A stretch of DNA of 10,563 nt, taken from Thermoplasmatales archaeon ex4484_36 (GTDB lineage: Archaea; Thermoplasmatota; Penumbrarchaeia; Penumbrarchaeales; EX4484-36). The stretch is from the NCBI GenBank assembly GCA_002254765.1, contig NJDV01000044.1:1-10563 (forward strand), read 5' to 3'. Of the stretch, positions 1-6,078 are shown in pieces (position 1 is the first letter of the stretch; each line of letters begins with the position of its first letter). The translations under genes and the position numbers were made by a program. The notes beneath the pieces are model-generated. The model made no database searches, was not told where the DNA came from, and saw only the letters and a list, made by a program, of their open reading frames with translations.

Positions 1-399
1 GAAGAGGCAGCCGGGCGTGAGGAGGAGCGGGGTGAGATCCCCGGGGATGAGATAAAGAGGGTTCTTGAAGACCTAGAGGCACTTACGCGAAACCTCATAG
101 AAAAGGAGAGGGAGCTCCTGAGACTGTCTGAGGAGCACTTCGGTGATCTGAAGATGAAGTATGAGGAGGAGAAGAGGAACCTCGAGGAAGAGAGGAGGAC
201 CCTGGAGGAGGAGTGGAAGAGGCTGGAGGAGGACCGCGAAGAGCTTAAGAGGAGGGAGGAGGAGCTTGGAGGGAGGGAAAAGAGACTGGAAGTGGAGGAG
301 ATGAAGCTCAAGGAGGAGAGGGAGAAACTCCTGAAGATGAAAGAAAGTATCAAAGAGAAACTTCTTGAGATGGCCAGTTCATTTGAGAGCGAGGTTTAA
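1..399 (+). CDS. Coiled-coil protein, C-terminal part (5' end outside window)
   Basis: The frame is open from the first base to the TAA at 397-399, so the start codon lies upstream and only 132 residues are visible. An ATG at 154 is internal and has no reason to be the start, because the same frame is open and similar in composition before it. The protein is extremely rich in Glu, Lys and Arg, with Leu or Met recurring at heptad-like spacing from about residue 14 to the end, so it is almost surely a long parallel coiled coil. There is no membrane segment and no catalytic motif in the visible part. It ends with a short less charged tail (MASSFESEV). The function is unknown; a structural or chromosome-organisation role is possible but nothing here proves it. 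Such low-complexity coiled coils give misleading similarity hits, so I do not assign a family. Confidence 0.8.
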   Translation, partial: EEAAGREEERGEIPGDEIKRVLEDLEALTRNLIEKERELLRLSEEHFGDLKMKYEEEKRNLEEERRTLEEEWKRLEEDREELKRREEELGGREKRLEVEEMKLKEEREKLLKMKESIKEKLLEMASSFESEV

Positions 400-756
400 A
401 AGCCGCCTTGCCCCCATGGGGTCTTTCTCCCTCCCGGGGATTATACATCCCTTCTTTAGAGCCCATCATCTTTGAAGTTCTATCCTGCCTTAGCTGGTTT
501 TATCTCGCCCGGGGGCGTGAGTCCGCGCTCCCTTCCATCATTATAAAAGGCAGAAGATAAGCGGGCCAGAAGGGATTCGAATAGGAAGAATTCAAGATAA
601 GCGGGCCAGAAGGGATTCGAATAGGAAGAATTCCTTCTCAAATGGGTTTTTCGGTGAATTCTTCCAACTTGTGCGTTTCCGTCGTTGTTGGGACTTTTTA
701 GGAAACGCCCAAGCCCTTCGGTTCGAATCCCTTCACGTTAGTATGCTTTTTGAAGG
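400..756. other. Non-coding region with repeats and tRNA-derived pieces
   Basis: I see no convincing gene in this 357-base stretch. It contains, in order: a self-complementary ccccatgggg (412-421) followed by a pyrimidine-rich run, possibly the end of the upstream transcript; a GC-rich part to about 535; a TATA-like ttataaaa at 541-548; two perfect 40-bp tandem units (554-633); an inverted repeat ggaagaattc (624-633) with gaattcttcc (656-665); another inverted repeat gcgtttcc (673-680) with ggaaacgc (701-708); and an inverted copy of the tRNA T-arm (720-734). The frame that opens with GTG at 671 and runs into the aldolase gene passes straight through the tRNA and is not a real extension. The stretch from about 630 to 756 looks less GC-rich than its surroundings, which fits a foreign remnant. 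Confidence 0.6.
554..633. repeat. Perfect 40-bp tandem duplication carrying tRNA-Lys 3' end
   Basis: Units 554-593 and 594-633 are identical over all 40 bases. Within each, 21 bases (561-581 and 601-621) are identical to 756-776, that is the 3' end, acceptor strand and T-loop of the tRNA-Lys gene plus one flanking base. They lie in the same orientation as the tRNA and 135 bp beyond its 3' end. The remaining 19 bases of the unit do not match the tRNA. Tandem copies of a tRNA 3' end downstream of the gene are the classical trace of site-specific integration by a tyrosine integrase; that reading is inference, because no integrase gene is visible here. Confidence 0.75.
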
Positions 757-778
757 CGGGCCAGAAGGGATTCGAACC
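720..778. repeat. Inverted repeat of the tRNA T-arm
   Basis: The 15 bases at 720-734 (ggttcgaatcccttc) are the reverse complement of 764-778, the T-arm of the tRNA-Lys gene, with 29 bases between the arms. The outer copy cannot form a full tRNA: only two of the five T-stem pairs would form around its TTCGAAT loop and no acceptor arm is present. It could be an arm-type integrase site, a piece of a lost element or a structure-forming element just beyond the tRNA 3' end. Confidence 0.5.
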
Positions 779-830
779 CTTGACCGACGGGTTAAGAGCC
801 CGTCGCTCTACCTAGCTGAGCTACTGGCCC
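757..830 (-). tRNA. tRNA-Lys, anticodon CUU
   Basis: On the minus strand this folds into a complete cloverleaf: acceptor GGGCCAG with CTGGCCC, D-stem GCTC with GAGC, anticodon stem ACGGG with CCCGT around loop CTCTTAA, a 5-nt variable loop, and T-stem AAGGG with CCCTT around TTCGAAT. The anticodon CTT (complement of 794-796) reads AAG, lysine. The length is 74 nt including a G discriminator at 757, and CCA is not encoded (the next bases read CCT). No intron is present. A TATA-like box lies about 33 nt upstream on the minus strand. The 3' end of this gene is duplicated twice downstream, so it is a likely integration target. Confidence 0.96.
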
Positions 831-859
831 AGGAGACGAATTACCACATAAGAATAGAG

Positions 860-867
860 TATAAAAA
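860..867 (-). promoter_or_regulatory. TATA box for tRNA-Lys
   Basis: Read on the minus strand this is TTTTTATA, an archaeal box A-like element centred about 33 nt before the first base of the tRNA at 830. That spacing predicts a transcript start a few bases before the mature tRNA 5' end, as is usual for archaeal tRNA genes. Confidence 0.55.
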
Positions 868-923
868 CATTTCATTATCATCTTCTTCCCCCCGCTATCG
901 TATATTTTCCCTTAGGGATATAA

Positions 924-931
924 CGTATATA
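924..931 (+). promoter_or_regulatory. Probable TATA box for the fbp operon
   Basis: The sequence cgtatata sits about 50 nt before the ATG at 980, so a start about 25 nt downstream (near 953) would give a short leader containing the GGAGG at 969-973. A second A/T-rich element at 901-908 (tatatttt) is an alternative. The region between this and the divergent tRNA holds both promoters. Confidence 0.4.
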
Positions 932-979
932 CCGGTATGTTATTTCCCTACCCTGAAAAACCAATACAGGAGGCAGAAA

Positions 980-2095
980 ATGGCAGAAAAGATAACGGTG
1001 TCTCTCATAAAGGCAGATGTTGGAGGATGGCCTGGACACGCAACCGTCCACCCTGCCCTCAAAAAGAGGGCTGAGGAGGTCTTAGAGGCCGCCCGGGGTG
1101 AGGGGGTCATAATAGACTTTCATGTCACCGGGGTGGGTGACGACCTGGAGCTAATAATGACCCACAGAAAGGGTGTGGATGCCCGCGAGATACACGCCCT
1201 CGCCTGGGACGCCTTCAAGGAGGCCACCGAGGTGGCGAAGGGGCTCAAGCTCTACGGAGCTGGTCAGGACCTCCTATCCGACGCATTCTCAGGGAACGTG
1301 AGGGGGATGGGGCCCGGGGTGGCGGAGATGGAGTTCACGGAGAGGAAGGCGGAGCCCTTAATCGCCTTCATGATGGACAAGACCGAGCCCGGGGCCTTTA
1401 ACCTTCCAATATTCAAGATGTTCGCTGACCCCTTCAATACGGCCGGGCTCGTCATAGATCCCAGCATGCACTCGGGATTCAGGTTTGAGATTTGGGACAT
1501 AAAGGAGCACAAAAGGGTCTTTATGGGGGCCCCAGAGGAGCTCTATTCCATACTCACCCTGATAGGGGCCAAGTCCCGTTACGTCATCAAGAGGATCTAC
1601 CCGAAGGAGGGGGGGAAGGTCCCCCCCGACGAGCCGGTGGCTGTGGTCTCCACCGAGAAGCTCTATCAGATTGCCGGAGAATACGTAGGTAAGGATGACC
1701 CGGCGGGACTTGTGAGGGCCCAGTCCGGCCTTCCAGCTCTGGGAGAGGTTCTTGAGGCCTTCTCCTTCCCCCATCTTGTCTCGGGCTGGATGAGAGGCTC
1801 CCACAACGGCCCCATAATGCCTGTGGGACTTAAGGATGCCAAATGTACAAGGTTCGATGGCCCCCCCAGGGTGGTGGCCCTTGGGTTCCAGATCGCAGAC
1901 GGACGGCTTGTGGGCCCTGTAGACCTATTTGACGATCCCGCATTTGAGCCTGTCAGAAGGCAGGCCGCTGAGATAGCTACTTATATGAGGCGCCACGGGC
2001 CCTTTGAGCCCCACAGGCTCCCGCTGGAGGAGATGGAGTACACAACCCTTCCCAAGGTGCTGAAGAATCTGACGGGGAGATTCGAGGAGCTCTGA
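980..2095 (+). CDS. fbp: Fructose-1,6-bisphosphate aldolase/phosphatase (type V, archaeal)
   Basis: This bifunctional gluconeogenic enzyme condenses dihydroxyacetone phosphate with glyceraldehyde 3-phosphate and then dephosphorylates the fructose 1,6-bisphosphate formed to fructose 6-phosphate, in the cytoplasm with Mg2+. The product has 371 residues, normal for the family. The N-terminus KITVSLIKADVGG is typical. Expected residues are visible: metal-binding D13, H20 and the D54-D55 pair, the D133-K134 pair in MMDKTEPGAFN, and Y235 with the Schiff-base lysine K238 in YVGKDDP. The RGSHNGP substrate-binding motif is also present. I chose ATG 980 because caggagg (967-973) lies at ideal distance and the family begins there; the frame is open back to a GTG at 671 but that passes through the tRNA. 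It is the first gene of an operon, with TIM starting 9 bases after its stop. Residue assignments follow my memory of the Thermoproteus enzyme. Confidence 0.95.
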   Translation: MAEKITVSLIKADVGGWPGHATVHPALKKRAEEVLEAARGEGVIIDFHVTGVGDDLELIMTHRKGVDAREIHALAWDAFKEATEVAKGLKLYGAGQDLLSDAFSGNVRGMGPGVAEMEFTERKAEPLIAFMMDKTEPGAFNLPIFKMFADPFNTAGLVIDPSMHSGFRFEIWDIKEHKRVFMGAPEELYSILTLIGAKSRYVIKRIYPKEGGKVPPDEPVAVVSTEKLYQIAGEYVGKDDPAGLVRAQSGLPALGEVLEAFSFPHLVSGWMRGSHNGPIMPVGLKDAKCTRFDGPPRVVALGFQIADGRLVGPVDLFDDPAFEPVRRQAAEIATYMRRHGPFEPHRLPLEEMEYTTLPKVLKNLTGRFEEL

Positions 2096-2104
2096 GGGGT
2101 GAAG

Positions 2105-2779
2105 ATGCTTTCCCTCCCTGTGATCCTGGTGAACTTCAAAAGCTACCCTGAGGCCTCAGGGAGGAGGGCGCTTGAACTTGCAAAGGTGGCGGAGGAGGTA
2201 TCTGAAGAGAACGGGGTGACCATCGCTGTGGCACCACAGATGGTGGACCTCTCTCTGGTTGCTAGAGAGGTCAAGATACCGGTTTTCTCTCAGCATATTG
2301 ATACGGTGATGACAGGAAGCCTCACGGGCAGCACAACCTTAACAGCGGTCAAGGACTCCGGGGCTGTGGGCTCTCTTCTCAATCACGCTGAGAAGAGGAT
2401 GATCGCCTCTCAGATAGAGGAGATAGTGGAGGAGATGAACCGCAATCAGCTCATATCTGTGGTATGCACAAACAACTTCAGGGTATCGAAGGCCTTATCC
2501 CTTATAGAGCCCACCTTCATAGCCATAGAGCCCCCCGAGCTGATAGGCGGTGACATCTCGGTGACCTCAGCAAAACCGGAGGTGATAACAAGGGTGGTGA
2601 AAGCCGTTGATAAGCTCGCCCCAGATGTGGGGATTCTTGCAGGTGCTGGTGTGAAAAACGGAAAGGATGTTAAAAGAGCGCTTGAGCTTGGATGCGACGG
2701 AGTGCTTCTCGCCTCCGGGGTGGTGAAGAGCGACGACCCCAGAAGAACTCTGGAGGATCTCGTCTCCGGGGTGATATAG
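2105..2779 (+). CDS. tpiA: Triosephosphate isomerase, archaeal type
   Basis: The enzyme interconverts dihydroxyacetone phosphate and glyceraldehyde 3-phosphate and so supplies both substrates of the aldolase encoded just upstream. The product is 224 residues, the short archaeal length (bacterial forms are about 250). Catalytic residues are visible: N10 and K12 in VNFKSY, the electrophilic histidine H94 in NHAEKRM, and the general base E142 in AIEPPELIGG; the phosphate-binding GAGVKNG follows near the C-terminus. ATG 2105 is preferred, with gaggggtga overlapping the upstream stop as ribosome binding site; a GTG at 2099 would add two residues. The usual archaeal loop ELIGTG is ELIGGD here, a minor change. 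It is co-transcribed with the aldolase/phosphatase before it and with purF, which starts 11 bases after its stop. Confidence 0.95.
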   Translation: MLSLPVILVNFKSYPEASGRRALELAKVAEEVSEENGVTIAVAPQMVDLSLVAREVKIPVFSQHIDTVMTGSLTGSTTLTAVKDSGAVGSLLNHAEKRMIASQIEEIVEEMNRNQLISVVCTNNFRVSKALSLIEPTFIAIEPPELIGGDISVTSAKPEVITRVVKAVDKLAPDVGILAGAGVKNGKDVKRALELGCDGVLLASGVVKSDDPRRTLEDLVSGVI

Positions 2780-2790
2780 AGGGTGTTGAA

Positions 2791-4311
2791 GTGAGCGGAG
2801 AGACTGAAGAGGCCTGCGGTATATGCGCAGCATCATGCCCGAGGGGGAATGCCCTCTTCGAAGTTTATAAGATGTCTAAGGAGCTCCAGCACCGCGGCCA
2901 GTCCGGTGCTGGATACACCTCTTTCAACCCACGCCGGAAGATGATTTTGACCACCCATAAGGGCCTGGGTCTTGTAAACGAAGTCTATCAGGTTAGCAAC
3001 ACGGAATCATTTGGACAGCTCATGGAGATCCATGCTGGACCCAGGGCCATAGGGCACAACCGCTACGGGACCTCGGGGGTAGTGTCCCAGCAGCACGTCC
3101 AGCCCTTTGAAAGGAGGCATGGGAAGCTCTGGAAGTGGTTCTCCTTCGGTTTCAACGGGCACATAACGAACAGAGAGGAGCTTGAGCGCTCCCTGAAGAG
3201 GGACGGCTACCACCTCATGTATGATACGGACACTGAGGTAATGATGCACTTCATCTCCAAGTACCTAGAGGAGGTGAAGGACGGGGATATGAAGGATGTC
3301 TTCAGGAATCTATCGCAGGACTTTGACGGAGCTTACAACATTGTCTATATAAATGGAGAAGGCACGACAGTTGTAGTGAGGGACCCGTATGGGTTCAAGC
3401 CATTGAGCTATACTGTGGCTGAGGGCGGGACCTACTCTGCCTCGGAGTCCAACGCCCTGAACTACTATAACATTGAGGGGATTGAGGATCTCTCCCCCGG
3501 GGAGATGGCATTCTTGGAGAATGAGGAGGTGAGAGTAGAGAGATACGCACCCCAGAGAAGGAAGAGCTTCTGCTACTTCGAGTTCCTCTACTTCGCCCAC
3601 GTCTCCTCCCGCCTTGAGGGGAGGAGCGTATATCAGGTTCGGAAGCGGGTGGGTGAGGAGCTGGCGCGCATGGAGTTTTTGAACATAAACGAGAAAGAGT
3701 GGGTGATAATTCCCGTTCCTAACACGGCTAGGCCTATAGCCAACGCCTACGCCAAGGCCCTCGGGCTGCCTGAGATCTACGAGGAGGGACTGATCGAGAC
3801 CACGAAGGGGAGAACGTTCATAGAGGAGAGCAGCCGCCACCTCAAGGTCATGACGAAATTCCACCCCTTAAGGTCGGTGCTGAAGGGGAAGAAAGTGGTT
3901 GTGATAGATGATTCCATAGTTAGGTCAACCACCATGAAGACCATAGTGAACTACCACCTGAAGAAGCTCGGCGGTGCTAAGGAGGTGCATGTGAGGATCG
4001 GCACACCCCCTATAATTGCGCCTTGTTACTACGGGATCGACATGAAGACCTTCTCGGAGCTGTTCGCGGCTCCTTACCAGGACAGGATTCGCGAAGGCGT
4101 GCCAGAAGAGGGTGTGGCAGAGGAGATGGCCCGTCGTCTGGGGGCTGACTCCCTCATGTATCAATCCATGGAGGGGCTTATAAGGGCCATAGGTATGCCC
4201 CGTAGCGAACTTTGCACCGCCTGCCTCACAAGGGAGTACCCCACCCCGTGGGGGAGGAGAACCGATGAGAGAGCCTATAGGGAGTACTTAACAAAATCTG
4301 CAAAAGGATAA
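2791..4311 (+). CDS. purF: Amidophosphoribosyltransferase (PurF)
   Basis: PurF makes 5-phosphoribosylamine from PRPP and glutamine, the first committed step of purine synthesis. The 506-residue protein has an N-terminal Ntn glutaminase domain (nucleophile C9 in CGIC, then LQHRGQSGAGY, HNRYGTSG, FGFNGHI, RDPYGFKPL) and a C-terminal phosphoribosyltransferase domain with the PRPP motif VVVIDDSIVRST (D373-D374). Four cysteines that bind a [4Fe-4S] cluster in the Bacillus-type enzyme are kept: C261 (CYFEFLYFA), C412 (CYYGID), C475 and C478 (LCTACL). I chose GTG 2791 because GAGGGTG (2779-2785) is well placed and it gives an 8-residue propeptide before C9, as in the cleaved Bacillus-type enzymes; starts further upstream lie inside TIM. 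Two extra cysteines, C12 and C16, near the nucleophile are unusual. It is the last gene of the operon and a T-tract follows. Confidence 0.93.
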   Translation: MSGETEEACGICAASCPRGNALFEVYKMSKELQHRGQSGAGYTSFNPRRKMILTTHKGLGLVNEVYQVSNTESFGQLMEIHAGPRAIGHNRYGTSGVVSQQHVQPFERRHGKLWKWFSFGFNGHITNREELERSLKRDGYHLMYDTDTEVMMHFISKYLEEVKDGDMKDVFRNLSQDFDGAYNIVYINGEGTTVVVRDPYGFKPLSYTVAEGGTYSASESNALNYYNIEGIEDLSPGEMAFLENEEVRVERYAPQRRKSFCYFEFLYFAHVSSRLEGRSVYQVRKRVGEELARMEFLNINEKEWVIIPVPNTARPIANAYAKALGLPEIYEEGLIETTKGRTFIEESSRHLKVMTKFHPLRSVLKGKKVVVIDDSIVRSTTMKTIVNYHLKKLGGAKEVHVRIGTPPIIAPCYYGIDMKTFSELFAAPYQDRIREGVPEEGVAEEMARRLGADSLMYQSMEGLIRAIGMPRSELCTACLTREYPTPWGRRTDERAYREYLTKSAKG

Positions 4312-4322
4312 AAATAGGAGAA

Positions 4323-4338
4323 GCTTTTTTTATTATCA
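4323..4338 (+). terminator. T-tract after purF
   Basis: Seven consecutive T at 4325-4331, followed by attatca, lie 13 nt after the purF stop. Archaeal transcription ends at such U-tracts without a required hairpin. The same A/T-rich stretch could also serve as TATA box for the parA transcript, whose start codon is about 60 nt away. Confidence 0.45.
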
Positions 4339-4389
4339 CACCTTGGTAGAAAGGAAAAGCCGACCCAAAAATAAAGATGGGGGATATTG

Positions 4390-5157
4390 ATGGCAAAAAA
4401 GATAACAATCGTCAACCAGAAGGGAGGCGTCGGAAAAACCACCACGGCAGTAAACCTCTCCGCATCCTTAGCGGTTCTGGGAAAAAAGACACTTCTTATC
4501 GACACGGACCCTCAGGGAAACGCAACCTCAGGCCTTGGGTTTGTGAAGCACGAACTGAAGTTTACAATATACGAGGTGCTCACGGACCAGTGCGACGTTG
4601 AGGAAGCCATACTCAACACGGACATTGAGGACCTCCACCTCATAGGCGCCAATGTGAACCTCGCCGGCGCCACCGTTGAGCTGGTTGACATCCCCGACAG
4701 GGAGTATATCATGAAAAAGAAGCTGGAGAAGCTCAACGGCCGCTACGATTACATTATCCTTGATTCGCCCCCCTCCCTAGGGCTCCTCACGATCAACAAC
4801 CTTGTAGCCTCCGACTCCGTGCTCATACCACTGCAGTGCGAATATTACGCTCTTGAAGGTATGAGTGAGCTTCTGGATACCATATACCTCGTCCAGAAGA
4901 ACCTGAACCCGGAATTGCAGCTTGAAGGAATACTGATGACCATGTACGATTCCAGAACGAATTTATCCAAACAGGTGGTGGAGGAGGTGAGGTCCTATTT
5001 TGGGGAGAAGGTTTATAAAACCGTAATTCCCAGAAATGTTAAGCTGGGTGAGGCACCCAGCTTTGGCAAGCCCGTGGTCCTATATATGCCCTCCGCTTCT
5101 GGCGCCAGGGCGTACCTGGAGCTAGCCAAGGAAGTGATCTCCCATGAAGAAGGGTAA
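4390..5157 (+). CDS. ParA/Soj-family ATPase
   Basis: This is a deviant Walker-type ATPase that in related systems forms ATP-dependent dimers on DNA and positions or separates chromosomes, plasmids or large complexes. The 255-residue protein is full length and of chromosomal Soj type without an N-terminal HTH. Visible motifs: deviant Walker A with signature lysine K11 (KGGVGKTT, 11-18), DTDPQGN at 38-44 (Walker A'), and Walker B IILDSPP around D125. LIPLQCEYYALEG and the C-terminal VIPRNVKLGEAPSFGKPV are typical of Soj. ATG 4390 is preferred, with gggggat just upstream; a TTG at 4387 would add one residue. It overlaps the next gene by 14 bases. A ParB with HTH is absent from the window; instead the next gene carries a ParB-like N-terminal peptide. 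What it positions is not known. Confidence 0.9.
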   Translation: MAKKITIVNQKGGVGKTTTAVNLSASLAVLGKKTLLIDTDPQGNATSGLGFVKHELKFTIYEVLTDQCDVEEAILNTDIEDLHLIGANVNLAGATVELVDIPDREYIMKKKLEKLNGRYDYIILDSPPSLGLLTINNLVASDSVLIPLQCEYYALEGMSELLDTIYLVQKNLNPELQLEGILMTMYDSRTNLSKQVVEEVRSYFGEKVYKTVIPRNVKLGEAPSFGKPVVLYMPSASGARAYLELAKEVISHEEG

Positions 5158-5776
5158 ACTGGCCCTCGGTAGAGGACTTAAAGAGCTCCTCCCTACAGCT
5201 TTGAAGGAGGTGGGGGGAGAGGAAGCTGGGCTAGAGGAGCTTTTGGAGGAGCTTAAAAAGGTCAAAGAGAGGGTTGAGGTTCTCGGATATCCTACAGAGG
5301 GCATCGATGAGTTTTTGAAGAGAGAGAAGTTCACCAAAGAAGAGGTGAGGGATGAGCTGGAAAGATGGCGGAGCCATCTGGTTTCTCTGACCCGCCTTGA
5401 GACCGTCTTGAGGCAGATGGAGTCTCTCAAGATGACCTCTCAGGTGGTCTCTTACAGAGGCCGCGTGAGCGCCGGGGAAGAGCCGGAAGTGGTCCTTGCA
5501 AAGGCGGAGAAGGAGCTCAAGAAGGCTGTTTTGAAGAGAAGTAGAAAGAGGATTCCAGAGGACGAGATAAGCGAAGTCAGAAAGATGATTGAGGAGTCAA
5601 AGGAGAGCCTTCAGAAGGAGGGGGCCGAAGAGCACCTTGAGGAGGCCAAAGAGGAGGCTGTAAAAAAGATAGAGGAGCTTTCCCGAAGCCTTGAGGAGTT
5701 GACAAAGCTCATGGGCGTTGAGGGAGAGGAAGAGGCTTTAAAAGAGGAGGAGGGGAGGGTTGAGGAGGAGACCTGA
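5144..5776 (+). CDS. Coiled-coil protein with ParB-like ParA-activating N-terminus
   Basis: The 210-residue product starts MKKGKLALGRGLKELLP. This closely resembles the first residues of bacterial ParB/Spo0J (consensus near GLGRGLxALLP), a basic peptide that binds ParA and stimulates its ATPase; lysines 2, 3, 5 and R10 supply the charge. After residue 17 nothing resembles ParB: there is no GxRR CTP-binding box, no helix-turn-helix and no ParB dimer domain. The rest is charged helix, likely coiled coil at about 28-50, a helical part at 55-120, and a long Glu/Lys/Leu coiled coil at about 120-195, ending in a very acidic tail. The start is firm: ggaagtgat (5130-5138) precedes ATG 5144 and the gene overlaps the parA 3' end by 14 bases, so translation is probably coupled. 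I infer a ParA partner; the cargo or DNA-binding part is not identifiable. The N-terminal match is by eye. Confidence 0.8.
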   Translation: MKKGKLALGRGLKELLPTALKEVGGEEAGLEELLEELKKVKERVEVLGYPTEGIDEFLKREKFTKEEVRDELERWRSHLVSLTRLETVLRQMESLKMTSQVVSYRGRVSAGEEPEVVLAKAEKELKKAVLKRSRKRIPEDEISEVRKMIEESKESLQKEGAEEHLEEAKEEAVKKIEELSRSLEELTKLMGVEGEEEALKEEEGRVEEET

Positions 5777-5781
5777 GCGGG

Positions 5782-6078
5782 GTGGAGAGGGAGGCAAGCC
5801 TGATAAGGATAAAGCTGAAGTATCCCAATCTCCTAGAGGAGGTGGAGGAGGACCTAAAGAGACTGAAGGACCTTCTGAGCAAGGGGGGTGCAGTAGGAGA
5901 GGTGAAAAAGCACCGGGCGGAGGAGGAATCCGTGGATGCCTTGCTCGACAGAGCGAAGAAGCTATATATTGCTGGGGAACTTCAGCAGGCGAAGGAGCTG
6001 TTCGAAAAGGTTCTTGAGCTCGCCCCTGAAAACCCCACAGCCAAATTCATGCTGAGGAGAATAAATATGAGGCTGTAG
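5782..6078 (+). CDS. Small protein with one TPR motif
   Basis: The product has 98 residues. The first half (about 8-50) is a charged helical or coiled-coil segment; the second half, from about residue 51 to 84, reads as one tetratricopeptide repeat: ALLDRAKKLYIAGELQQAKE followed by LFEKVLELAPENP, with the expected small and aromatic positions. TPRs bind other proteins, so it may be an adaptor. GTG 5782 is the only normal start codon in this open frame after the stop at 5761-5763; its ribosome binding site is weak, but it lies 5 bases after the stop of the coiled-coil gene, so translation may be coupled. It forms a three-gene unit with parA and the ParB-peptide gene. Its TAG is directly adjacent to the end of the convergent thyX gene, with no bases between. 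Function unknown. Confidence 0.7.
   Translation: MEREASLIRIKLKYPNLLEEVEEDLKRLKDLLSKGGAVGEVKKHRAEEESVDALLDRAKKLYIAGELQQAKELFEKVLELAPENPTAKFMLRRINMRL

Noticed and set aside
554..633. CRISPR array
   Set aside because: Only two directly abutting identical units with no spacers, and half of each unit is tRNA sequence.
660..740. A second tRNA gene or tRNA relic on the plus strand around the TTCGAAT at 722-728
   Set aside because: Only two of five T-stem pairs form and there is no acceptor, D or anticodon arm.
671..979. N-terminal extension of the FBP aldolase/phosphatase from a GTG at 671
   Set aside because: It passes antisense through the whole tRNA-Lys gene and both promoters, has no family resemblance, and ATG 980 has an ideal ribosome binding site.
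1264..1804. Minus-strand reading frames inside the FBP aldolase/phosphatase gene
   Set aside because: No motifs, no ribosome binding site, and the sense strand encodes a complete conserved enzyme.
5144..5776. Genuine ParB with DNA-binding domain
   Set aside because: Only the N-terminal peptide matches; no GxRR/CTP-binding box or helix-turn-helix can be seen in the remaining 190 residues.
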